Positions 1 through 5,889 of a DNA stretch of 8,085 nucleotides are shown piece by piece; the stretch's first letter is position 1, and each line of letters opens with the position of its first letter. The position numbers and the translations under genes are program-made. The stretch is from Trueperaceae bacterium (GTDB lineage Bacteria; Deinococcota; Deinococci; Deinococcales; Trueperaceae): positions 1-8,085 of the forward strand of contig PXAU01000081.1 of assembly GCA_003567075.1 (NCBI GenBank), given 5' to 3'. Below the pieces are notes generated by a model. That model ran no database searches and had not been told where the DNA came from. It was given only the letters and a program-made list of their open reading frames with translations.

Positions 1-32
1 CGTGGGTGGTGGCGGCGTTCAAGGAGGCCTGA
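1..32 (+). CDS. Possible 3' end of an upstream gene (partial)
   Basis: In the frame set by the TGA at 30-32, the first bases read WVVAAFKEA and then stop. This could be the C-terminus of a gene lying upstream in the same direction as clpB. Only nine codons are visible, so no family can be named and the coding status is uncertain. The same codons and stop recur in the repeat copy at 70-112. This fits a duplicated gene end, but equally a non-coding repeat. Confidence 0.3.
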   Translation, partial: WVVAAFKEA

Positions 33-43
33 GCGGGTCGGCC
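1..43 (+). repeat. 43-bp direct repeat, copy 1
   Basis: This stretch is identical over 43 bases to 70-112, with a period of 69 bp. It begins at the first base of the window, so it may extend further upstream or belong to a longer array. It spans a possible gene end (stop TGA at 30-32) plus 11 bases beyond it. Confidence 0.9.
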
Positions 44-46
44 TGG

Positions 47-67
47 GATCGTCGCCCGGTGACGATC
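47..67 (+). terminator. Hairpin between the repeat copies, possible terminator
   Basis: GATCGTC (47-53) and GACGATC (61-67) form a perfect 7-bp stem. It can be extended inward by a G-T and a C-G pair to leave a 3-nt loop. It lies 15 bp after the possible upstream stop codon, where a terminator would be expected. No T-tract follows, so it is a weak intrinsic-terminator candidate and could instead be an incidental structure. Confidence 0.3.
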
Positions 68-69
68 AC

Positions 70-112
70 CGTGGGTGGTGGCGGCGTTCAAGGAGGCCTG
101 AGCGGGTCGGCC
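70..112 (+). repeat. 43-bp direct repeat, copy 2
   Basis: This is the second perfect copy of the repeat at 1-43, starting 69 bp later. It ends 20 bp before the clpB operator. Because 69 is a multiple of three, the copy keeps the reading frame of the first, with its TGA at 99-101. However, the stop at 30-32 (and another at 60-62) means it would not be translated as an extension. The flanks diverge immediately after base 112. Confidence 0.9.
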
Positions 113-132
113 CGTCGCGGCCGTCGTCAGGA

Positions 133-157
133 AACTTGACATCATCACACTCAAGTT
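133..157 (+). promoter_or_regulatory. HspR-type (HAIR) operator of clpB
   Basis: The sequence contains CTTGACA, 7 nt, then ACTCAAG (135-155). The HspR-associated inverted repeat is CTTGAGT-N7-ACTCAAG, so the right arm matches fully and the left arm matches at 5 of 7 positions. Symmetry extends one step outward, giving 7-bp arms AACTTGA (133-139) and TCAAGTT (151-157). HspR is the MerR-family heat-shock repressor that controls clpB and other chaperone genes in actinobacteria and Deinococcus. The operator covers the -35 box and most of the spacer, so bound repressor should exclude RNA polymerase. The hspR gene itself is not in this window. Confidence 0.8.
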
Positions 158-164
158 CTAGGCT
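136..164 (+). promoter_or_regulatory. clpB promoter, leaderless
   Basis: A perfect -35 box TTGACA (136-141) is followed by a 17-bp spacer and the -10 box TAGGCT (159-164). The start codon begins 7 nt after the end of the -10 box, so transcription should start at or next to the A of the ATG. No Shine-Dalgarno sequence is present. The -35 and spacer overlap the inverted repeat at 133-157, which suggests heat-shock derepression. Confidence 0.75.
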
Positions 165-170
165 GTCGCC

Positions 171-2753
171 ATGAACGCGGAGCGCTTCACCGAAACCACC
201 GTCCAGCTCGTCGCCGCTGCCCAGCAGGTGGCGCGATCGCGCGGGCACCAGCAGGTGACCGCGCTCCACCTGGCCAGCGCCCTGCTGGCCGACGCCAGCG
301 GGCCGTGCGCGCGCGTGCTGGAGCGCGCGGGCGGCGATCTCAAGCAGACCCAGGCGGCGCTCGATGCGGGCCTCGGCCGCTTGCCCACGGTCTCGGGTGC
401 CGAGGCGCAGTACATGGCACCGGAGCTCGCCGCCGCCTTCGAGGAGGCCGAGAGCGTCGCGCGCGAGTGGGGCGACGGCTACATCGCCGCCGACGCGCTG
501 CTCGTGGCGCTCCGGCGCAAGGCCGGCGACGTCCTCGCCCCCCTCCCGCAAGCCGAGCGCCTCGCCGCTGCGGCGCAGGAGGTCCGCCAGGGCCGCAGCG
601 TCGACACGCGCACCGCCGAGTCGTCCTTCGAGGCGCTCGAGCGCTACGGCATCGATCTCACCCAACGCGCCCGCGACGGCAACCTCGACCCGGTCATCGG
701 CCGCGACGAGGAGATCCGCCGCACGATCCAGATCCTGTTGCGCCGCACGAAGAACAACCCGGTGCTCATCGGTGAGCCCGGGGTCGGCAAGACCGCGATC
801 GCCGAGGGATTGGCCCAACGCGTCGTCAACAAGGACGTACCGGTCGGCCTGCAGGGCAAGCGCATCATCCAACTCGACATGGGTAGCCTGCTCGCCGGCG
901 CGAAGTACCGCGGCGAGTTCGAGGAGCGCCTCAAGGGCGTGATTCAGGAGACGGTGCAGAGCAAGGGCGAGGTGGTCCTGTTCATCGACGAGCTGCACAC
1001 CATCGTCGGTGCTGGCAAGGCCGAGGGCGCGGTGGATGCCGGCAACATGCTCAAGCCGCCGCTCGCCCGCGGCGAGCTGCGCATGATCGGCGCCACGACC
1101 CTGACGGAGTACCGCCAGATCGAGAAGGACGCCGCGCTCGAGCGGCGCTTCCAGCCGATCGTCGTCGACGAGCCCTCGGTCGAGGAGACCATCAGCATCT
1201 TGCGCGGTTTGAAGGAGAAGTACCAGGTCCACCACGGGGTCGACATCACCGACCCCGCGATCATCGCCGCCGCCACGCTCTCGTACCGCTACGTCGCCGA
1301 CCGGCAGCTGCCCGACAAGGCGATCGATCTCGTCGACGAGGCCGCCAGCCGCATCCGGGTGCAGCTCGACAGCCTCCCAGAGGAGCTCGACACGCTGCGG
1401 CGTCGCAAGCTGCAGCTCGAGGTGGAGCTGCAGGCCCTGCGCGCCGAGGAGGACGCCGAGTCCGGTCAGCGGCGCGCGCGCCTGGAGGAGGAGCTGCGCG
1501 CGCTGCAGGACCAGATGGACCGGGCCGAGTCGGACTGGGAGGCCGAGCGCGCGGTGCTCGACGAGTTGCGCGAGGCGCAGGAGCGGCTCGACCAGGTCCG
1601 CACCCAGATGGAGGCGGCCGAGCGCGATTACGACCTCGAGCGCGCGGCGCAGCTGAAGTACGGTGAACTGCCGAGCCTGGAGCGGCGCCTCGGCGAGTTG
1701 CAGCAGCGCTTGGCCGGCGCTCGCTACGTCCGCCTCGAGGTGGGTGAGGACGAAGTCGCCGAGGTGGTCAGCCGCGCCACCGGCATCCCGGTCGCCCGGC
1801 TGATGGAGGCCGAGCGAGAGAAGCTGCTGCGGCTCGAGGAGGAGCTCCACCGCCGCGTCGTCGGTCAGGACGAAGCCATCCGCGCGGTGTCGGACGCCAT
1901 CCGTCGCTCGCGCGCCGGGCTCGCCGACCCCGCCAGGCCCATCGGCTCGTTCATCTTCCTGGGGCCCACCGGGGTGGGGAAGACCGAGACCGCCAAGGCG
2001 CTCGCCGCGCAGCTCTTCGACAGCGAGGACCACTTGATCCGGCTCGACATGTCCGAGTACATGGAACGCCACACCGTGGCGCGGCTGGTGGGCGCACCGC
2101 CCGGCTACATCGGCTACGAGGAGGGTGGCCAACTGACCGAGGCGGTGCGGCGTCAACCCTACGCGGTGCTGCTCTTCGACGAGATCGAGAAGGCCCACCC
2201 GGACGTGTTCAACACCCTGTTGCAGCTGCTCGACGACGGCCGCCTCACCGATGCCCACGGCCGTACGGTCGACTTCCGCAACACCGTGGTGATCATGACC
2301 AGCAACATCGGCAGCCCCCAGATCCTGGAGGCGTCGCGCGCCGGGCAGGGTAGCGACGCGATCAAGGGGACCGTGTTCTCGCTGCTGCAACAGGCGTTCC
2401 GGCCAGAGTTCCTGAACCGCATCGACGACACCATCGTCTTCCACGCGCTCGACCAGGCGCAGGTCGAACGCATCGCCGAGATCCAGCTGCAGCACCTGGG
2501 TGCGCGGCTGGGGCAGCGCCGCATCGGCTTGGAGGTGGCGCCTGACGCGCTGACCGCGTTGGCGCGGCACGGCTTCGACCCGGTCTTCGGCGCGCGTCCG
2601 CTCAAGCGCGCCATCTCGCAGCTGATCGAGACGCCGTTGTCGCTGCGGTTGATCGCGGGCGAGATCGAGGACGGTGACACCGTCGTGGTCACGCCCAGCG
2701 TCGACGGGTTCGCCTTCGACGTGCGCGAGCGGAGCCCGGCGCAGGCCAACTGA
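171..2753 (+). CDS. clpB: ATP-dependent protein disaggregase ClpB
   Basis: This cytosolic hexameric AAA+ chaperone threads aggregated proteins through its central pore, working with DnaK/DnaJ/GrpE. The 860 residues match the usual length (857 in E. coli). The domains are in order: Clp N-domain (about 1-150); NBD1 with Walker A GEPGVGKT (201-208), pore-loop Y246, Walker B ending D273-E274 and arginine fingers R325/R326; a long charged coiled-coil M-domain (about 405-520), which separates ClpB from ClpA; and NBD2 with Walker A GPTGVGKT (598-605), pore loop GYIGY with Y646 and Y649, Walker B ending D670-E671, and sensor-2 motif GARPLKR with R809. All catalytic residues look intact. There is no ClpP-binding IGL/IGF loop, as expected. 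The ATG at 171 begins a typical ClpB N-terminus and fits the upstream promoter. Regulation is probably by HspR. Confidence 0.97.
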   Translation: MNAERFTETTVQLVAAAQQVARSRGHQQVTALHLASALLADASGPCARVLERAGGDLKQTQAALDAGLGRLPTVSGAEAQYMAPELAAAFEEAESVAREWGDGYIAADALLVALRRKAGDVLAPLPQAERLAAAAQEVRQGRSVDTRTAESSFEALERYGIDLTQRARDGNLDPVIGRDEEIRRTIQILLRRTKNNPVLIGEPGVGKTAIAEGLAQRVVNKDVPVGLQGKRIIQLDMGSLLAGAKYRGEFEERLKGVIQETVQSKGEVVLFIDELHTIVGAGKAEGAVDAGNMLKPPLARGELRMIGATTLTEYRQIEKDAALERRFQPIVVDEPSVEETISILRGLKEKYQVHHGVDITDPAIIAAATLSYRYVADRQLPDKAIDLVDEAASRIRVQLDSLPEELDTLRRRKLQLEVELQALRAEEDAESGQRRARLEEELRALQDQMDRAESDWEAERAVLDELREAQERLDQVRTQMEAAERDYDLERAAQLKYGELPSLERRLGELQQRLAGARYVRLEVGEDEVAEVVSRATGIPVARLMEAEREKLLRLEEELHRRVVGQDEAIRAVSDAIRRSRAGLADPARPIGSFIFLGPTGVGKTETAKALAAQLFDSEDHLIRLDMSEYMERHTVARLVGAPPGYIGYEEGGQLTEAVRRQPYAVLLFDEIEKAHPDVFNTLLQLLDDGRLTDAHGRTVDFRNTVVIMTSNIGSPQILEASRAGQGSDAIKGTVFSLLQQAFRPEFLNRIDDTIVFHALDQAQVERIAEIQLQHLGARLGQRRIGLEVAPDALTALARHGFDPVFGARPLKRAISQLIETPLSLRLIAGEIEDGDTVVVTPSVDGFAFDVRERSPAQAN

Positions 2754-2800
2754 GTGCCTGCGATCGTGCGAGGATTTGCGCGCCTGACGCGGGGAGCGCG

Positions 2801-2809
2801 TGGTAGCGT
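2801..2809 (+). promoter_or_regulatory. Extended -10 promoter of the TPR gene, leaderless
   Basis: TG, one base, then TAGCGT (2804-2809) forms an extended -10 element. Six bases (GGCGCC) separate it from the GTG start codon at 2816, the same spacing as for clpB. No good -35 lies at 16-18 bp, which extended -10 promoters do not need. There is no Shine-Dalgarno sequence. Read-through from clpB is also possible, since no convincing terminator lies in the 62-bp gap. Confidence 0.55.
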
Positions 2810-2815
2810 GGCGCC

Positions 2816-4222
2816 GTGATCTTCCGGCGCTCCCCGCCGCTGGCAGACCTCGAGGGTGCCCATCGCGCGCTCGCCGAGGGACGCTACGACACCGCCTTCG
2901 CGCTCTTGGAGAGCGCGGCGCGGCGGCCGCGGGCGCGGGCCGCGCAGGCGCAGTACTGGCTGCATCTGGCGGCGGTGTACGCGCTCTACGGCAGCGACGG
3001 GCTGGAGAACGGTGGACCAGCGCTGAAGGCGGCGGTCGCGGCCGACCCCAACCTGGCCTCGGACCCGCTCTACCAGGCGCTCTTCTGGGAGTACGCTGCG
3101 TACCGCGGCGGCGCCGTCTCCGACGTCAAGCGCGGCCTGCGCTTGGCATCGGTCGAGACCGAGCCGTTGGCCGCCTACCATGCGGCCGCGGCGCTGCTGG
3201 CCGTGGATGCCGCGCGCAGCGCGCTGCGCCGGTTGGTGGCGATCGACGCACGGCGCCTGCCGGCCTACCTGGTGTGGCGTCGCTGGTCGCTGCTCGGCCA
3301 GGCGCACGAGGCGCTGGGCGACTGGGACGCGGCCGTGGCCGCCTACGTGCAGGCGGTCGAGCACGCGCATGGCCCCGAGCGCTCGGTGGAACTGGTGAGC
3401 CTGGCCACCTGCCTGCTCGAGCTCGGGCGGAGTGACGAGGTCCTGGGCGTGCTCGACGGCGTCGAGCGCGACGCCCTCGCGGCCGAGGACCGCGCCACGC
3501 TCCACTACGTCGAGGGCCGCGCGCACCTCGACGCCGGCAACCCTAACCTGGCGCTCGAGCGCTTCGCGCGCGCGCGCGACTACGAAGGCGAGAACGGTGA
3601 CGCCTTCTCGCTCGACTACGCCTGTGGCCAGGCGCTCACCGCCGTCGGCCGCTACCGCGAGGCCGTCGAGGGGTTGCGCAGGGCCATCGCCATCGCGCCC
3701 GCCGAGCACCGCGCCTTCGCCCAGCACGAGGCGGCCTACGCGCTCAGCGAGTCCGACGAACTGGCCGAGGCGGAAGGCCTGCTCGGTGACGTGGTCTCCG
3801 ACCCGGCCTACCCGCACCGAGCCGAGGCTTTGGCCGACCTCGCCGACGTGCGCTTCAAGCTGGGCGAGTACGAGGCGGCCGAGGCGGTGGCCGAGCAGGC
3901 GCTCGACATGGGCGCCACCGCCAGCGCCTGCCTGGTCCTCGGCAACCTGGCGTACGAGTACTTCCGTCTCGACGAGGCGGTCGGCTGGTTCGAGCAGGCC
4001 ATCGGCGCCAGCGGCGCGGGTGATCCCGTCTGGCTGGCGGCCCATCAGGTACTGGCCGACGTCTTCGCGCACCGCGGCGAGGCCTTTGCCGAGCGGGTGC
4101 TGCACCACGCGGTCGCGGCGCTGGAGCACACCGACGCCGGTAGCGAATGGCGTCTGCCACTGGAGCGCCACGTGGCCTGGGCCCGGCAGATCCTGGGCGG
4201 TCACGACCGCGTGCTCAACTGA
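2816..4222 (+). CDS. TPR-repeat protein of unknown function
   Basis: This is a 468-residue soluble protein with no signal peptide or membrane segment. From about residue 156 to the C-terminus it consists of helix-turn-helix units of about 34 residues with the TPR pattern. Examples are LLGQAHEALGDWDAAVAAY (159-177), a unit at 264-297, one at 336-367 and one at about 370-403. I count roughly seven or eight units. The first 150 residues are also helical and Ala-rich, with a more degenerate repeat near 12-35. TPR arrays are protein-binding scaffolds, and no catalytic domain is visible. The GTG at 2816 is chosen because the repeat-like N-terminus begins there, the -10 element is correctly placed, and no in-frame Met lies nearby. 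It sits between clpB and an rqcH-like gene, which suggests but does not show a link to protein quality control. Confidence 0.85.
   Translation: MIFRRSPPLADLEGAHRALAEGRYDTAFALLESAARRPRARAAQAQYWLHLAAVYALYGSDGLENGGPALKAAVAADPNLASDPLYQALFWEYAAYRGGAVSDVKRGLRLASVETEPLAAYHAAAALLAVDAARSALRRLVAIDARRLPAYLVWRRWSLLGQAHEALGDWDAAVAAYVQAVEHAHGPERSVELVSLATCLLELGRSDEVLGVLDGVERDALAAEDRATLHYVEGRAHLDAGNPNLALERFARARDYEGENGDAFSLDYACGQALTAVGRYREAVEGLRRAIAIAPAEHRAFAQHEAAYALSESDELAEAEGLLGDVVSDPAYPHRAEALADLADVRFKLGEYEAAEAVAEQALDMGATASACLVLGNLAYEYFRLDEAVGWFEQAIGASGAGDPVWLAAHQVLADVFAHRGEAFAERVLHHAVAALEHTDAGSEWRLPLERHVAWARQILGGHDRVLN
3565..3578. repeat. (CG)7 dinucleotide tract inside the TPR gene
   Basis: Fourteen bases alternate C and G without interruption, encoding part of an FARARD stretch in the TPR protein. 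Such tracts can adopt Z-DNA and can slip during replication. Given the high GC content, it may be only a product of Ala/Arg codon choice. Confidence 0.6.
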
Positions 4223-4240
4223 GTCGCGCGCGTCGCTGCG

Positions 4241-5824
4241 ATGGAAGGGCTCTTGTTGGCTGCCGCGCTCGCGCCCTTGCGCGAGCGGCTGCCGGCGACG
4301 CACCTCGGTTGGCGCTTCGCCGACACCGCCACCCTCGTGCTGCCGCTCGGTCCCGGCGCGAGCGGCGCCTTGTGGTTGGAGCTCCATCCGGCCGCGCCGC
4401 GTCTGACGCTAGCGAGCGACGCGTTCGGCGCCCGCGCGGGCCCCTTCACCCCCTTCCAGGCGCAGCTCAAGGCGCGTGCGACGGGGCCGCTGGAGGCGAT
4501 CGAGCAGGCGGTCCTCGACCGGCGCTGCACGCTGCGCTTCGGCGCCAGCGGCGGCTTCGTGCCAAGCCCACCGGTGTGGCTCGAGGTGGAGCTGACCGGC
4601 CGCCACGCCAACGCCGTGCTGCGTGACGCCTCGGGTCGCATCCTGGGCGTGGTGCGCGAGGTCGGCGCCGACGTCAACCGTCACCGCCAGCTGCGGCCAG
4701 GCCTGCCCTACCGGCCGCCGCCCCCGTACAGCAAGCTCGATCCCCGCAGTGCCACGCCCACCGAGCTGGCCGCGGCGCTGGAAGGGGTGCCGCTCGCCCG
4801 GGCCCACCGCTACGTCGACGGCGTCGGGCGGGAACTGAGCGGTGCCTGGGCGCGTGCCGCCGGGCTCGACCCCCAGCAGCCGCTCGAGGGGCCGGCGTTG
4901 GAGCTGGCGCTGCAGGCGCTCCGGCACCTGGCGGACGACCCGATCGGCGTGCTGGCCGCCGTCGGTGCTGGCGACTCGAGGACCGACGCCGAGCCGGCGG
5001 AGGCGCGCCGGGCGGCGGCGCTCCAGGGCGCGCGTGAGGCCGCCCGCGCCCGGCTGGAGGACCGGCGGACGTTGCTGCGCTCGCGCCTGCGCGACGCCGA
5101 GCGAGCCGAGGCCGCCGCGAGCGACGCCGCCCGGCTGCGTGGCGAGGCCGACCTGCTGCTCGCGCACGCCCACGCGCTTGGGCGCGGCGAGAGCGAGGTG
5201 ACGTTGCCAGGGTTCGACGGCGCGCCCGTGCGGTTGCGCGTCGCACCCGAACTCGATGCCGTCGGCAACGCCCGGGCCCGCTACGAGCGGGCGCGCAAGC
5301 GCGAGGCGCGCGCCGAGCGCGCGCGTGCCCATCGGGCCGAGGCGGAGGACGAACTGGTTCGGTTGGAGGCGAACCTCGCACGCGTCGATGCGCTGGACGA
5401 GAACGAGCTCGAGCGCCTGGCGCCGCCGCGGCGCCCAGCGCGCCAGCGGCGCGCGGCGCCGCCAGGGCTGCGCGTGCGCGACCCGCGGGGCTTCGAGGTG
5501 GTGATCGGGCGCTCGGCCCGCGAGAACGAGGCGGTCACTTTCGGGGTCGCCCGCAGCGAGGACGTGTGGCTCCACGCGCAGGGTTACCACGGCGCGCACG
5601 TGGTGATCCGGGCCGAGGGGCGCGAGGTGCCGTTCGACACGGTCCGCTTCGCCGCCGAACTGGCTGCGGGACACAGCCAGGCCGGTCAGAGCGACAACGT
5701 GCCGGTCGATTACGCCTTGCGCAAGGACGTCTGGCGACGCAAGGGCATGCCGCCTGGCGCCGTGCACTACGCGCGTCAGAAGACCGTCTTCGTGACGCCA
5801 CGGCGGCGCAGCGAGGTGGCGTAG
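4241..5824 (+). CDS. rqcH: NFACT-family ribosome-associated quality control protein, RqcH-like
   Basis: Bacterial RqcH binds peptidyl-tRNA-obstructed 50S subunits and recruits tRNA-Ala to add C-terminal alanine tails that mark nascent chains for proteolysis. The family was formerly annotated as fibronectin-binding protein FbpA. The 527 residues are a little shorter than B. subtilis RqcH (about 570). In order they show NFACT-N, starting MEGLLL, with an LDR motif (D93-R94, apparently equivalent to the tRNA-contacting D97/R98 of B. subtilis) and ELTGRHANAVL (117-127) followed by LRPGLPY (151-157); a helix-hairpin-helix region (about 170-215); a charged coiled coil split by GEADLLLAHAHAL (301-313) and VTLPGFDG (320-327); and NFACT-R with SEDVWLHAQGYHGAHVVIR (439-457), NVPVDY (486-491) and QKTVFVTP (513-520). 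The start lies 18 bp after the TPR stop, with neither a -10 element nor a Shine-Dalgarno sequence, so it is probably co-transcribed with the TPR gene. Confidence 0.92.
   Translation: MEGLLLAAALAPLRERLPATHLGWRFADTATLVLPLGPGASGALWLELHPAAPRLTLASDAFGARAGPFTPFQAQLKARATGPLEAIEQAVLDRRCTLRFGASGGFVPSPPVWLEVELTGRHANAVLRDASGRILGVVREVGADVNRHRQLRPGLPYRPPPPYSKLDPRSATPTELAAALEGVPLARAHRYVDGVGRELSGAWARAAGLDPQQPLEGPALELALQALRHLADDPIGVLAAVGAGDSRTDAEPAEARRAAALQGAREAARARLEDRRTLLRSRLRDAERAEAAASDAARLRGEADLLLAHAHALGRGESEVTLPGFDGAPVRLRVAPELDAVGNARARYERARKREARAERARAHRAEAEDELVRLEANLARVDALDENELERLAPPRRPARQRRAAPPGLRVRDPRGFEVVIGRSARENEAVTFGVARSEDVWLHAQGYHGAHVVIRAEGREVPFDTVRFAAELAAGHSQAGQSDNVPVDYALRKDVWRRKGMPPGAVHYARQKTVFVTPRRRSEVA
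4266..4287 (+). other. Stable hairpin at the 5' end of the rqcH-like coding region
   Basis: CGCTCGCGC (4266-4274) and GCGCGAGCG (4279-4287) form a perfect 9-bp GC-rich stem with a 4-nt CCTT loop. It begins 25 nt after the first base of the start codon and spans codons 9-16. Structure here could slow early elongation or affect initiation. It may also be chance in Arg/Ala-rich GC-rich code. Confidence 0.4.
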
Positions 5825-5854
5825 GGTTCCCCGGGTAGGCAGCGTGGTGGCTTC

Positions 5855-5883
5855 CTGACGGGACTGCGTGCCCGCGGTAGAAT
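5855..5883 (+). promoter_or_regulatory. MFS gene promoter, leaderless
   Basis: A -35-like CTGACG (5855-5860) is followed by a 17-bp spacer and the -10 box TAGAAT (5878-5883), the best -10 match in the window. Six bases then separate it from the ATG at 5890. Transcription should therefore start at or next to the start codon. No Shine-Dalgarno sequence is present. The gene therefore appears to have its own transcript rather than relying on read-through from the rqcH-like gene. Confidence 0.65.
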
Positions 5884-5889
5884 CCGCGG
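5872..5889. promoter_or_regulatory. CCGCGG boxes flanking the MFS -10 element
   Basis: The self-complementary hexamer CCGCGG occurs immediately before (5872-5877) and immediately after (5884-5889) the TAGAAT -10 box. The whole 18-bp block can be read as an inverted or a direct repeat. This arrangement could be an operator for a repressor that covers the -10. No known regulator site is recognised. Confidence 0.4.

Noticed and set aside
21..27. AAGGAGG, a perfect Shine-Dalgarno string, in both repeat copies (also 90-96)
   Set aside because: No ATG, GTG or TTG lies at a suitable distance downstream in either copy. It is better read as the codons for Lys-Glu in the possible gene end.
108..123. 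CGGCC-N6-GGCCG hairpin after repeat copy 2
   Set aside because: A 5-bp stem without a T-tract, too weak to call as a terminator.
577..582. AGGAGG inside clpB near the N-domain/NBD1 junction, a possible internal start for a short ClpB isoform
   Set aside because: No ATG, GTG or TTG codon occurs within the following 12 bases in the clpB frame, so an internal initiation site as in E. coli is not supported here.
66..2570. An 834-codon open frame on the minus strand across clpB
   Set aside because: It is the mirror of clpB in GC-rich DNA. Its translation is low-complexity Leu/Arg/Val/Glu/Asp text without recognisable domains, and clpB is unambiguous on the plus strand.
2776..2789. TTGCGC (2776-2781) or CTGACG (2784-2789) as a -35 box for the TPR gene
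   Set aside because: The spacers to TAGCGT would be 22 and 14 bp, both outside the usual range. The extended -10 TG explains the promoter without a -35.
2779..2800. CGCGC...GCGCG as a clpB terminator hairpin
   Set aside because: Only 5 bp of stem with a 12-nt loop and no T-tract, which is expected by chance in sequence this GC-rich.
2159..4387. A 742-codon minus-strand open frame spanning the end of clpB and the TPR gene
   Set aside because: It crosses two well-supported plus-strand genes, has no family motifs and has Arg/Gly/Ala-rich composition typical of shadow frames. The minus-strand frames at 4409-5767 and 5535-6891 fail for the same reason.
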